DNA from: Verticillium longisporum
Lineage: Eukaryota; Ascomycota; Sordariomycetes; Glomerellales; Plectosphaerellaceae
NCBI GenBank assembly: GCA_019188255.1
Contig: JAETXT010000009.1
Coordinates: 1,302,001-1,366,000 of the forward strand
Direction: 5' to 3'
DNA length: 64,000 nt
Of this stretch, positions 34,490 through 45,653 are shown in pieces. The translations under genes were made by a program, and so were the position numbers. Each line of letters begins with the position of its first letter. Position 1 is the stretch's first letter. The notes below the pieces were generated by a model. It did no database searches, was not told the origin of the DNA, and saw only the letters and a program-made list of their open reading frames with translations.

Positions 34490-36184
34490 CTACTTGAGCT
34501 TGAGCTGCGCAGGCGGCAGGAGGGTCTTGTTCCGGAGGACCTCGAGCGACGACACGCCGTGCAGGACCATCTCCCTCGTCCAGAGGTTGGTGTGGATGAA
34601 CTTGAACATGCCTTCGTAGCGGGGCAGGGTGAGCTCGGGGACGACGTGCAGGTCGGCGGCGGCGTTGGCGCGGGCGACCTCGCGCCAGGCGCGCTTGACG
34701 CCCTCGCCGAGGACAAAGTCCCAGGTGCCCTCCCAGGCGAGGGTGGCGTGGCCGCCGCGGACGACGTAGCGGAAGACGCCGCCGCTGTGCTTGCAGACGC
34801 TGTAGAGCTCGAGGGCGCGCAGGGCGGGCATGCGGCGGGCGGCGCGGGCGGCGGCGAGGAAGAGGGCGTTGACCTGGTCCGGGTCCTCGTCGTAGTGGAT
34901 GGCGGACGAGGTGAGGGTGAGCCAGCGGAGGCGGGGCCAGTGGGGGAGGAGCTCGGGCGAGCGCGCGGCGCGGACCTCGAAGAAGGGCTGGAAGAAGTGG
35001 CGCGCGTCGGCCATGAAGGACACGGCGAGCTCCTCGAGCTGGAGGCTGCGGCGGGCGATGGTGATGGCGAGGGCGGCGCACGTGCGCGGCTCGCCCTCGT
35101 CGGCCGAGTCGTGCTGGCTCGCGGCGTCGTCTGCGTTGCCGCCGCCGCCGGCGAGGTCGAGGTCATCCTCGTCCTCGAAGCCGTCGTCGTCGTCGAGGAT
35201 GGGCGTACCGTCCGGGTGTAGGACGAGGCGTTGCTGGGGCTCGTCTTCTGGGTGGTCAAAGTGCTCGAACAGGCTCAGGCGGCGGATCGTTTCGGGCCAA
35301 AAGGGGAGAAACCTCGCGCGATCTGGACGTGTCAGAGGTGGTTGTCATTTGTGTGTGTGTGTGTGTGTATGTGCGAGAGAGGAGACACAGAGAGAGAGAG
35401 GAAAGGAAGAAGGGAACCAAAACATACCCATGTCAATGACCTCTTGCGCGCCGTCGTCAAACTGCTGAAACGGCTCATAGCGCACCTCGGCCAGGCGAGG
35501 CAGGCTCGACACGAGGGTGAGCACGGCCATGGAGTCAATGTTGCGCCAGCAGCGGCGGAGGATGGAGAGCTTGGTGATGACGTCGACGCTCGGCAGGCCG
35601 TGCTGGCCGATCCAGCCCGTGTCGATGAAGGAGAAGTCGAGGTGCGAGTCAAAGTAGCGCGACTCGCCCTCCTCTGTGATGCCGGCGGCGCCCGACATGG
35701 CGAGCGTGTCGCTGGGCGAGCGCGCGCACAGCTCGACCTCGAGCCCATGGGTCTCGTCGACCTTCCAGGCGGCGAGTTCGTGGAACAGGCCGAGGATGGT
35801 GGTGCTGAAGGCAATGTCGTTGTCGGTCTGCTCGTCATCCGTCTCGGGCACCCTGGCCTTTTTCTTGTTGTACTTGGGCAGCTCGATGCCCAGCAGCAGG
35901 TGCTTCAAGTATCGCCGACGCGGGCCGACGACGAGGCTGACGAAATCGGCGAGGTCGGCGGCGGTGACGCGCAGCGAGGCAAAGTTGGCGGGCTCGACGG
36001 CGTCCTGCCAGTCTCTGCAGACGACGGCGTAGGAGGCGAGGTGGTGGGCCTTGGGCTTCTGCTGCGCCGCGGCGATGGCAAAGCTGAGGGTCAAGGCTTT
36101 GAGCTCGGCAGGGAGGCCATTCCAGCCGACCATGTCGGGGTCGGAGGAGGTCGTTTCGCTGCCGGTGACGGGGACGAGGCGCAT
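34490..36184 (-). CDS. F-box-like domain protein
   Basis: About 529 residues in two exons: 36,184-35,428 and 35,322-34,490. The intron of 105 bp has a GTATGT donor and a CTGAC branch before CCAG, and joins EVIDM to DRARFLPFWPE. The N-terminus carries an F-box-like motif, WNGLPAELKALTLSFAIA followed by HHLASYAVVCRDWQDAVEP (about residues 20-65), the usual signature of substrate adaptors of SCF ubiquitin ligases in fungi. The rest has long leucine- and aromatic-rich blocks (for example LPHWPRLRWLTLTSSAI and RMPALRALELYSV) consistent with degenerate leucine-rich repeats, plus an acidic linker (DDDDGFEDEDDLD, about 300). The target is unknown. The start MRLVPVTGSE is the first ATG in frame. It is divergent from the CREG-like gene. 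Confidence 0.75.
35347..35372. repeat. (GT)n microsatellite in intron
   Basis: About nine GT dinucleotides, followed by a GA tract, inside the single intron of the F-box-like gene. Confidence 0.85.
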
Positions 36185-37124
36185 GTGGCGCGGGGGTTCG
36201 GAGCGCTTGAGCGCCGGCTCGGCGATGAATATGGCGGCTTCAAGGTCTATCTAATGGATATGCCGAGGATAAGGAAGAAAGTCGTGCCATGTGGTTGGTA
36301 TCGATGCGTGTGGATGGCGGCATGTCCAGCAGGCACAAGGAAGAAGGATCGAGGCGAGGGGGGGGAGGGGGATGGGATGGGATGGGATGGGATGGTGGGG
36401 TTGAAGTCGAGTTGAAGAGTCGAGAATGTTTATCTTATCGGTCATCGCACTGACGGCGTGACGATTGGGCGGTGAGCGCCACGATCTGGGATAACTGCTA
36501 TATGGCTTACAGCACTCGACTTGACATGCTCGACTCGGGCATATCGCTGCAGGCCCTTGTCGTCCGTGTGGTCCCGGCGGATCCGTCGTCGGAACGACAC
36601 ACCAATGATGCGCGAGGAAACCATCTGATAAGATCATTTCTCCTGATGGCTGGCGCCTCGGCCATTGGTTCCGCTCGAGTCGGAGTGGAGTGCCAAGGAA
36701 TGGCGAAGGCAGCTGCTCACATGGTTCCGACCCCAAACGTCAGACGCCCCCCCCGCCAACGGTCCCCGAGACTCGTCTCTTATGCTTCTTCCCCCTACCA
36801 CCACACCACTTTTCTGCTCATGCAAAGCGGATATTGAACTCATCTGTGGGCTGCCATACCACTGCTAGCCTCTGCCGACGACGAATTCTTCTTGCTAGTC
36901 TGAGTCCAGGCATCTTGGCTCACGCCCCCGAAGCCCTTCATCATTCATAAGATCCCTCTCAACAACCCCCCCCTCAACCCCACCCCTTCAAAAAAACACT
37001 CTGCCAACTACTACTTAACCTACGGCATCCCTCGTGAGAGAGCCTCAGTCTCTCTCTTAGTGTCTGATCTGCCTACAGCCTCTCTTTCCCGCCTTGAACT
37101 CCCCCCCCATCTCTACGTCCCGCC
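36185..37124. promoter_or_regulatory. Divergent promoter region of the F-box-like (-) and CREG-like (+) genes
   Basis: About 940 bp with no gene. Next to the F-box-like start is a G-rich GATGG repeat (36,355-36,400). Next to the CREG-like start is a C/T-rich leader with runs of C, typical of fungal promoters. Confidence 0.5.
36355..36400. repeat. G-rich (GATGG)n tract
   Basis: G-runs followed by four or five GATGG units, with enough closely spaced GGG triplets to allow a G-quadruplex. It lies 170-215 bp upstream of the F-box-like start codon, probably within its leader or promoter. Confidence 0.7.
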
Positions 37125-37337
37125 ATGAAGTCCACCATCCTCATCAGTGCCCTTGCGGCGGCCACCCACGCCTATGACCTCGACATGTCTCCGCCTCACC
37201 CAGACTACATCTTCGCCAACCCTGCCGTGGAGACTGCCGGCCGCCGCATCCCCACCGCCCACGAGTCGGCCGTCATGGGCCGCCGCATCCTGGCCCTCAC
37301 CAAGCTGGGCCATCTCGCCACCGTCTTCCCCTCCCCG

Positions 37338-37372
<35 letters not shown>

Positions 37373-38165
37373 CACCCGTGACCACGACGACGAGACCGAG
37401 GCACAAGACTGGCGACGTCCCGCCGGCCTCGAAGGCGCCCCCATCGGCATGATGGACTACGTCGCCGACTGCGAGTCCGAAGGCAACCCCACTATCCTCG
37501 CCATCAACATCGCCACGACCTTCCAGAACATCCGCGCCGGCTCCAACCTCTCCGTCTCCGTGCGCTGGACGCCCCCCTACCCGCCCGTCAACCGCATGAT
37601 GATGGCGGCGCCTCACCATCGCGGCCACGCCATCGGTCCCGCCGGCCGCAGCTGGCTCCAACGGGCCCGCGACTACCTCTTCTCCCAAGGGCCTGCCTCC
37701 TCGTCCTGCTCCGCCTCCTCCTCGCACGACAACGACGGCGAAAAGTGCCAGTCCCACGACGACGAGCACACCCGCGGCCTCCCTCGCGACACGGTCCCCT
37801 ACTCCGCCGCCAACCTCCCGCGCCTCTCCCTGATCGGCTACCTCGAGAAGATCGACGAAGCCGCCGACCCCCTCGTCGCCGCCCGCCTCGCCGCCTGCTT
37901 CGTGCGCACCCACCCGGACGCCAAGTACTGGCTCCCCGGCAACCGCATCCACGCGAGCGAGTGGGCCCGCCTCGTCGTCACCTCCGTCTACTGGGTCGGC
38001 GGCTTCGGCGACCGCGCCTACATCGGCTGGCTGCCCGTCGACGACTGGCACAGCATCACCCGCGACGAGTGGGAGGCCGTCGAGCTGCCCGGCGAGCGCG
38101 AGGGCTGGAGGGAGTGGAGCGTCGTCTCTGGCGACGAGGAGAAGGCGTTCGCCGCCGACCTCTAG
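37125..38165 (+). CDS. Secreted CREG-like FMN-binding split-barrel protein
   Basis: Single exon, 346 residues, with signal peptide MKSTILISALAAATHA. The family fold is the pyridoxamine-5'-phosphate oxidase-like split barrel of CREG proteins, usually secreted or lysosomal/vacuolar glycoproteins that do not act as oxidases. Visible are the helix RIPTAHESAVMGRRILALTKLGHLATVFP (residues ~40-70), a polyserine insertion (TCG/TCC repeats at 37,336-37,372), and GAPIGMMDYVADC. These are followed by a strand-rich core, and then AARLAACFVRTHPDAKYWLPG and WVGGFGDRAYIGWLPVDDW near the end, a hallmark stretch of the family. A second Ser-rich insertion lies near 188-200. N-glycosylation sequon NLS near 145. 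The exact role in fungi is not known. Confidence 0.82.
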
Positions 38166-38562
38166 GCGGGCGGCCCTGCTCGTGTTGCGTCCGAGGCTGT
38201 CCAAGTGTCCGTCGCTGCGTCTTCTCGCCTTTCTCTTTCTCGTCTTCTTCTCTTGCTGTTTGTTCATGGCCATGGATGACGGAGGCTCCATTGCTCGGGT
38301 AAGCATGTGTACATGGTGGCTAAGATTGTAAGACAGAATACATACAAATGATCATGAACACTCAAATTCCTCACGTAGTCAGACGCACTTGAACTCACAC
38401 GGCCTGCTTCGCCCCCTCTCTCCAGTCGAATCCTATCATCGTTCATCGTCCATCGTAGATATCATACTTTAGTTACACCATTGCTATGCGTGCACAACTC
38501 GCTGGTCCCCTCGAAGCAAAAAAGAACTCTCAAAAAAAAGCCAAAAAAAAATCAAAAAAAAA
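38166..38562. other. Intergenic region with convergent 3' ends
   Basis: Lies between the ends of the CREG-like gene (+) and the large minus-strand gene. Contains an A-rich stretch at 38,518-38,569 that partly overlaps the 3' flank of the latter; no gene. Confidence 0.6.
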
Positions 38563-41312
38563 TCAGCCAACCCGAATAATGACTTTCCAACCCAATGCTC
38601 CGGCTTCTCGAATGGCACATGCCAGACAACCCCGGCGCCGGCGCGAAATCAGAGCATTCCAACCCTTCTCCGCACACAGCGCCCGGACGAGGATCTCCAT
38701 ATCGCTGCCAAACTGCCTTCTCCTCGACTCAAGATGCATTTTGGCCAAGGCCAGGAAATTGCCCTGTCCACGTTCCATGACCGGAGACGTGGGCGACAGA
38801 GGCGCGTCAGATGCCGACTGCGAAGGCTGCATGACCCCGTGATGCAGTCAATGACAAGAACACGAGGAGTCCTGTCAGTTGTCGTCGCCGGAGTTAATGA
38901 CGGCCGGCGCACAGAGGCGGTTGTCAGGAGGAGCTCCTCAAGACTAGACGTCGCGATCCTGGTGAGAAGTTCCGACAGATGGATGAGGGTGTAGGTATAG
39001 TACTTGTGAAGGGGATGGCCTAGCCAGGTCAGTTCTCTGCTCGCAGTTTGCGCGGCGGCTGGCGCACACTTACCAAGAGTGTAGGTGCTACTGTAGGCCT
39101 TGTTCGTGTACGTCTCTCCCGAGACATCAATCTGCTGGATAGTCGGACTGGACGGAGACCTCACGACCTTGACGCGAGCAGATGGAACGCATGGGTGCGC
39201 CGTGACAAAGTATACGTCTTTCGACAGAGCGAAATTATACTCCTGCGAATCACCGCCCAGCAAGCCTACCGAGAAGGTAATCGATGATGGATATGTATGC
39301 AGTCTCGGGGGAGTGCCATTCTCGGAAAATGGCGTCACCATATCAGACTCGGTTGGCGTCGTGCTCACAGAGTCCACAGGCGCGTACAGATTGAGGGATC
39401 GGAGCTCGACGGTCATGGCAGGCGGCGGCTCACTGTAGCCGCTTTCGCTGGGGATGATGAAATCGGCAGGCAAAACGGACGATGGGTCAGTGTCACCAAG
39501 CACAGATGACTGTCGCTCAATGTACGTTTTGCCCCAGAGTCTCGCCTTTTTCCCAGTGTTCTTGACGTCCTCGGGAATCTCTTCAACGTCAATGTTCAGC
39601 CAGCCGTTACCCAAGCCTTCGGGTACAATGTCGCTTGAGATCCAACCCATGCACTCAGCGGAGCCTCTGCCCGCAGCCAGAACACGACCGACGACGCACG
39701 CTGTGCTCCAGAAGCTCTTACCGCAGTACACGAATCCACCGCAGAGATTGGCCATGGGCCCGAGCTTGTCCATGGCTTCCTGATCGTTTTCCAGTAGCGT
39801 TGCCATGATCAGGTGGTACATGCCTTCGCCAGGCAACATCAGGCCAGAAACGTACGACTTGGACAGCCAACCAGAAGGGTGTAGGGCGGCAGAAATCTTG
39901 CGTCGTCTCGAGGGAGGGCGAGCCACGCGGGCTTCTGCGCGCCCGCCACCAAAATACGACGATCGTTTCGTGACATTGCTGAGCGGGGGTTCGTCCACGG
40001 GCGTGTGGATGGCGGTCTCTCCCGAGGCCGTGCTCACATTCTGTTTGATACGCGATGAATACGATTCCACGTCCGGCCACCGCAGCTTCCTTGCAAAATG
40101 CGTCAGCCCGTCAACCTGACGCTGAGCGTGCCGGCCCTGAATGGTATAGGCTGTCATCTTGCCCCCATGTGCGTGCGCGTGCCCACCATGGTTCATGCTC
40201 ATTCTGCCCGTCAAGGAAGCCAGCCACCCACTCAGATGGTGCCGCTCGTTGTTTGCAGAAGCAGCAGCGTCAACCTCAGTTTCCACTACTTGGATGTTGT
40301 CGAGCCAGGCCCGGGCTAAATGCATCGACCATTTGACTGAGGGAGTTGCATCCTTTTCAAAGCGATGGATTTCGGTGGGCTTGATGGATTCGATGCCAAG
40401 TTCCTCGCCTTCGGTGATGGCATCGAGACGGATCAGGAGCTCGCAGGCCAGCAAAATTTGCAAAAGGAGCCAGTAGCGCTCCTCCTTCCTCTCGTCGTTG
40501 GTCTCGGCATCTTCAATCTCGACGTCCGTCTCGACATCGTCCCCCTCATACGAGCCCCACAGGATCTGGCCCAAGCGGATCCTCCACTCGACGTGGGAGA
40601 AGTCGGTCCACACGTTGGGCGTGGCCAGCACCTTCAGCAGGGCCTGGATCTGGACGGAGAGGCTGTAGGGATCTCGATGATCCACGACGCGCGTGGGCGG
40701 ATGCAGGATGCCGAGAAAGAGCTCGTTGTACAAGGTGCTTGAGATGTTCTTGTGGATGCGTTCCGTCATGTACCGGTCACTGTTCTTGATGAGCTGGTCC
40801 AGGATAGCCGACTCCTCGAGATGACGCAGTCCGTCTTTGGACGTCAACATTCTTTGACGCTGCTCCATGATGGCTTTGGCCTTGTGACCGACGCTGTCAA
40901 ACCCAAACTGCTCCTCCTGCAAGGCATCGGCGACGGAGATCTCGAGCGCCGCCTGGTACCCCATGGTCCCCTTCTCGAGCCCCTGCATGCTGAGCATATT
41001 AGGCCGCTCGCGGCATCGCGGGTAAAAGTGGGCGCGCTTCTTCTTGACACTGGACGTCGAGGCATTGGAGTCGCGGCGGGCGAGGGAATCGCGGCGGGCA
41101 TCGCGGGTGATGTGGGGCCAGGCCGTGATGCTGCTCCAGGCGGCATCCTCGACCTGTACGCGGTCGCAGAGGTCTCGAATCTCGAGCGTCTCATCCCATG
41201 GAAAGGCAACGGACGGGTGAGGGGCCCCGGTAAAGTGGCCCTCGGAACGGGCGAAGAACTGAGGGGCTCCCGAGAAGAGCTTCTCCACGTCAGACTCGCT
41301 GAGACAAGCCAT
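38563..41312 (-). CDS. Large conserved fungal protein of unknown function (core)
   Basis: The conserved core starts MACLSESDVEKLFSGAPQFF and runs about 898 residues in two exons (41,312-39,074 and 39,019-38,563). A 54-bp intron joins STYTLG to HPLHKYYTY. Landmarks: SEGHFTGAPHPSVAFPWD, HFYPRCRERPNMLSMQGLEKG, and TMGYQAALEISVADALQEEQ near the N-terminus. The middle has LLLQILLACELLIRLDA. The central part has GLMLPGEGMYHLIMATLLEN and NLCGGFVYCGKSFWS; the end is ALCAEKGWNALISRRRRG and CLACAIREAGALGWKVIIRV. No enzyme motif is recognised. It may be a large alpha-helical scaffold. The frame breaks in the four-base run at 38,835-38,838, and one extra base restores ITGV-MQPSQS. Coding potential continues upstream of this ATG (through PVLRLGKI), so the true start is probably in the exon at 42,181-42,708. 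Confidence 0.78.
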
Positions 41313-42708
41313 GATTTTGCCGAGCCTCAGTACAGGTTTTGCGGTAGGTGAGGAGCCAGAGCCAGAGCCAGGGCCATTGGTGTCCTCGGCGTCCGGGGAG
41401 GCGGGAAAGGAAGGGGTTTGTTCGAATTGGGTGGTGATCGGGCTGTCGGGGTCTGAAACTAGGAATTAGATGGGATTTTGGAATGCGCTTCAAGGTTCAG
41501 ACGATGCAGATGGGAAGTCAATGGGGGATTCAAACACAACTTGTCCGTCGAGGGGCATGGGACGACGAGACCGAACGACAGACGTTGTGAGAGTTGGAAA
41601 ATGGGGTAGTTGTTTCGAGAAGAAGATGGAGTGAATTGGTGCCAGCCAGAGCTTGAGGTGTCGAGGGTCACGGGAGGGGAAGTGCAGAGACGTGGCAGGG
41701 GATCGACGGCGTGGAATGGGTGCCAAGAAGGCAACAGCCGGGCACACAGAGGGGTGGTCTGATGATCCTTTGTCTGCGCCGGGTGCTGTTCCACTACTTC
41801 TTCACTCGTACAGAAGTGAGAGTGCCGCGTCGTGCTGCCGTGGCTAAGGTGGTGGTCGCTGTACCATGTAGTGGTTGGGGTGAGGGGAACCCAACAGCAC
41901 GATGACAAGTTGTGGCTCGACTCTTCGACTCGCCCTTGACTGCTAGAGCTTCGGTGCAGGTGCAGGTGCGGGTGCGGGTGCGGGCAGGCACAGGTGCAGG
42001 CAGGCACAAGTGATGGGTAACAGGTAGTGGGTAGTGGTAGTGGTGGTGGAGGGGAAGTGCTACCCAGTAGGGCAGTGCGGGGCTTCTGACATGGAAGTGG
42101 GGGGGTCCATCAAGTGGCCCTTGGCTCCTGGCTCCTGGCTCTGGCGCGGGTTCTGGATCTGGATCTGGGGCTGAACTTACAGGGCCGGCAGGTTGCTTTA
42201 CAGTGGGTCGAGCCTTCTTCCTCTGTTTCTCCCCACTTCGGCTGCTACTGCCATTTCCTTTACTTCCGTGGCCGCGCCGGCCGCCACTTCCCGATGCCTT
42301 GGTTGGGCCGCCGGATGATGGTGCCTGTGTCGTCGAAGTCTGTATCGAAGTCTGTATCGAAGTCTGCGTCGAAGTCTGCGTCGAAGTCTGCGTCGAAGTC
42401 TGCGTCGAAGTCTGCGTCGAAGTCTGTGCTGCTGCCGTTTTTGGTCGTGCTTGCGTCGGGCCCTGGGACGAAGCGCTGGAGCCCGGCCCGGCTCGTCCTC
42501 TGGTTCGGTTCAAGAAGTCCTGGATGATCTCCCGCTTGGTGCCGCGTCTCTCACGCTCGCTACCGCTCTCGCCATCATTGTTGCTGTCCGGCGAAGTTGG
42601 TGCCGTGCTGGGACTGTCGGCTGACGGGCCACCACCTCTGGTTGCGTTTGTTTCGCCTCGCTGCGACTGCGACCTGGAACCGCGCCTGAGGATCGAGAGG
42701 GACGGCAT
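41313..42708 (-). CDS. Probable N-terminal part of the same gene, with long intron
   Basis: Upstream of MACLSES the frame continues as PSFPASPDAEDTNGPGSG...PVLRLGKI back to an acceptor (CCTAGTTTCAG ending 41,453). About 730 bp further is an exon with first ATG at 42,708 (MPSLSILRRGSRSQSQRGET), containing the basic/helical KREIIQDFLNRTRGR and Ser/Thr/Gln repeats, ending at a clear GTAAGT donor (42,180). In-frame coding continues upstream of that ATG to about 42,780 (KREAPDEPQIG), where an acceptor-like GCTAG lies, so further 5' exons are possible. The join needs one additional base, as elsewhere in this window. The composition suggests a disordered tail. It could instead be a separate small gene. 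Confidence 0.45.
42331..42428. repeat. 12-base coding repeat GAAGTCTGCGTC (TSTQ units)
   Basis: About eight tandem copies of a 12-base unit that reads as STQT/SIQT on the minus strand, with some copies differing only at one codon (Thr/Ile). The near identity points to recent expansion. Confidence 0.9.
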
Positions 42709-42784
42709 GCCAATCTGTGGCTCGTCGGGTGCTTCGCGCTTGGCTTGCCTCGTGCGTGAGCCACAGGTGCTGGCGCGAGACTAG

Positions 42785-44732
42785 CAGCCAGTTGGTGTAA
42801 GTGGTGTAGAGGGCGATGCTGGCGGGCGAGAGGCGTGAGGCGTGAGGCGTGAGGTGCGAGCCGCGAGGTGCGAGGTGCGAAGAGGTGAGCGATCAGCAGG
42901 ACGCAGAAAAGGACGAGAAAGGCAACATGTAAACAAGATATCCAGCAGATTTGGAAAAGCTCTTTTGGCGAAGGAAGGGGACGGGGGCAAGAAAGGGTTC
43001 AAGGACGTGAAACATATGGGAAGTCAAATGGGCCGGCCAGGCCTGTCTGATTGTGTCCTGCTGGCGGCTCACACTCAACTTGCAGAAACCTGGAAACCTG
43101 ATCTTTGTGCCTCACCACCAAGTGTCCATCCTTTCAGTTCCGCCTTGCTCAACCTTAGTTTCAACACGACCCAACGAACCCATGTCACTGCAACCCCCCT
43201 CTCCTGCGCCCCCCAGCACACCTAGTCAGTGGCGCCTAGGCCCTTTGCATGAGAACTGTTGGCATGTTCGGGGGGGGAGGGTTGACGTCTGCAACACAGC
43301 AACTCCTGATCGTCGTGGACGGACGGGTCCCATCGCACATCATTATCCTGGAAGGTGCTTCGGGATCGCTGGTTTGGCATCGCGGGGCCACGGTGTTGGA
43401 AGCGTGGGAACATGGGGGGCACCGCAGTCGTCTCAGATCCGGATCCTCGTCATTTGCAATCTCCAGCGCACTCGACGTGTTTGTCGAGCCTCCACTTTGG
43501 CTCCCTAAATCGCTAGAACTCGCTAGCCCTGATGCTAATTTCAGCACATTGTGGACTCGGCACTCGGCGACGTTGCTGGAGGGCAGGGACCGCGAACCTC
43601 CGTCAATCTGGCTTTCTCCATGGCGAGCATCAGATAGTAGGTACCCACCATCTACTCAACGTTCACGAGGTACATGTAGGCACCTTACCTTACCTTTACC
43701 TTACGTACCTAAAGGTAGGTGGGCGCGTCTACACAATGCCACGGCTCGGTATGAACACTACGTTTCTTCCTGCAGGGCCCCGCCACCCGTCGCTATGCTT
43801 GTCTGGACTCATCTTATTCTTCAGTCCTTCTGGCAGCCGCACAACCGCGTCCTCTCATAGGTACCCCTCACCAATGGATTTCTGCCTGTCTACAAGTGGG
43901 CGAGCTGACGATCAAAAGGGGAAAAGGGACGGGGGAACGTCACAGCTTCCTTTTTGCCAAGCGGCAGACCGCCCTCAGATCGGATCAAGCCAATCTGACC
44001 CAAGCCTGACAAATCGGCTCCATTACCAGCATCTTCAGCTTCAGCCCTGGACGCCTTGGAAGAATGGAAGAAGGAGGGTGATGCCACCAGTATCAGATGA
44101 CCCCTTCATCAACCTAACACACTCCCACCCTCATTTCCCACCAGCACGCATGACGTCGCCAACCCCTGAAACACAAAACCACGACACGGCATGTGAGGGC
44201 ACGGCACTGTGGCGCACTTCACCGCCAGCGAGCACCCTCAAACCTACGAGCGGCAGTGTCAAGCTAGGATTCAGACTGCGACACCACACCCTTCTTGTCG
44301 TGACGCCCAACCACGTCGACCGTCGCCTTCGTACGATACGATACAATGCATCAAATCGAAGTGGCCACACATTGTGCCGCCAACCAACGGCATGAAGATG
44401 CGCCCTTAAGGCTGCGCGCTATATCATCTCGCTTCGCGCGACATGGGTTCCCGCGCCGTTCTCCAGGCGGCAGAATAGGTGAGTTTGAAAGCAAGTTTGG
44501 TATGGGGTATCTCTCGCTCGACGCCGTGCCTTGCCCGTCACGCTGCGCTGCGCTGCCAGCCCTGCACCCGCCACCCAGCGTCCAGCTTCTGACGCCCAGA
44601 CTGCCCGCCAACGTGATTGTGTATTTTGTGACCATGCTCGTACCCTTGCCTAGGGCATCCTGTCGGTAGCCATTGCGATGCACGAACTTCCGTTCCCCTC
44701 CTCATGTCCCTAGACCAGTGCCATCTGCATCG
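42785..44732. other. Intergenic region, no gene supported
   Basis: About 1.9 kb between two minus-strand genes. The part next to 42,785 is rich in GTGAGGC/GTGCGAG short repeats (42,830-42,880). A cluster of GGTAC/ACCTTACC motifs lies at 43,638-43,723. No frame with family similarity seen. Confidence 0.5.
43638..43723. promoter_or_regulatory. ACCTTACC/GGTACGTACCTAAAGGTAGGT motif cluster
   Basis: A stretch dominated by direct and inverted copies of TACCT/AGGTA, related in sequence to the TACCTAGGTA palindromes elsewhere in the window. Confidence 0.35.
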
Positions 44733-45279
44733 TCAGGCCGGCGGCGTATCGTGGACGACGATCATCAAATATCTCGCGTCGGGAACAATCACCAACTCTT
44801 GCTTCTTCGTCCTCAGTCGCAGAAGCTTCAGCTCGTCCTGCCGTTCCCCTGTTAGCACGGGTTCTCTCGCTCCCCCTCTCTCTCCAGTGTTCTGTCAGGC
44901 ACATGTGTAGTGGCCCTGCTCACCTCTGCATCCAGCTCCTCGACCAGACTACCCGAGGCGTTCACCCAGGCCCACACCTTGGCCGCGAATCCGTCGAGCG
45001 CCTGTCCCTCCCCGCCCGGCGCTGCAGCAGCGCTGCCCTGCCCCGACCCTGCGAGCGCTGCCGCCGCCGCGTTGAGCGTGGACAGCTGGCCTGTGGTGCG
45101 CAGTATGGCGCCTGAAGCGCGGTCGAGGACGACTGTCGCCTTGACGCCTTGTTTCTGGGAGAGTCGGGTGAGTTTCTCGTCGAGGGCGTCGTGGCCGTTG
45201 GTCTGTTATGTCAAGGGTCAGCCTGCGTGTGGGAGGGGGTAGATGGTAGGCTGGAGCGTGCCGTGAGGGTGTCGACCAT
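44733..45279 (-). CDS. Roadblock/LC7 (dynein light chain) domain protein
   Basis: Small Roadblock-type protein of about 135 residues. Family members are dynein light chains or subunits of GTPase-regulatory (Ragulator-like) complexes. Exon 2 (45,202-44,924) encodes DALDEKLTRLSQKQGVKATV, VLDRASGAILRTTGQLSTLN, an Ala/Gly-rich loop, and FAAKVWAWVNASGSLVEELD. Exon 3 (44,848-44,733) encodes QDELKLLRLRTKKQELVIVP with a conserved end YLMIVVHDTPPA. The 75-bp intron has GTGAGC and GCTAACAG signals. Exon 3 needs one extra base, most simply in the four-base run at 44,846-44,849. The first exon is short and uncertain: ATG at 45,277-45,279 is the nearest, with either a GT right after ATG or a GC donor. Confidence 0.72.
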
Positions 45280-45653
45280 TGTGGGATCTCGTGTCCTCTT
45301 TCAAGTCCGTTGGGCGTCAGCAGGGCGAATTGAAATAGGAGCGACCGGCAGCGGAAAACAGGGTGCAATCTGGATGTGTCTGGGCGATGATCGATGGAGG
45401 TATGGTGGTAGCGGGACACCTAGAACACCGGCCCAAGCTCCCAATGGTGGGGGCGCCCCTCGGGTCATATTCTGCCGCAGCTCACCGCCAAAAGTTTCCA
45501 TGCAAGATCCTTTCGATGTGATGGACCGAGGACCGGCTGTTGAAAGTCGGTGATGAAAGCGCATCAGCAATTCGCCGTAGCTTCATCTCATTGGAAAATC
45601 AAATTCTCTAAACCCATATTCCTTAATATCAGATCAATATACTCTCATCAAAA
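45280..45653. promoter_or_regulatory. Divergent promoter of the Roadblock (-) and ipi1 (+) genes
   Basis: A 374-bp shared upstream region with no gene of its own; AT-richer just before the ipi1 start. Confidence 0.55.

Noticed and set aside
34298..36415. Plus-strand frames of 307 and 394 codons opposite the F-box-like gene
   Set aside because: Antisense shadows of biased coding DNA; the minus strand has a consistent intron and conserved motifs.
37113..38306. 397-codon minus-strand frame opposite the CREG-like gene
   Set aside because: Antisense of a high-GC gene with Gly/Val/Ala-rich translation; the plus strand has a signal peptide and family motifs.
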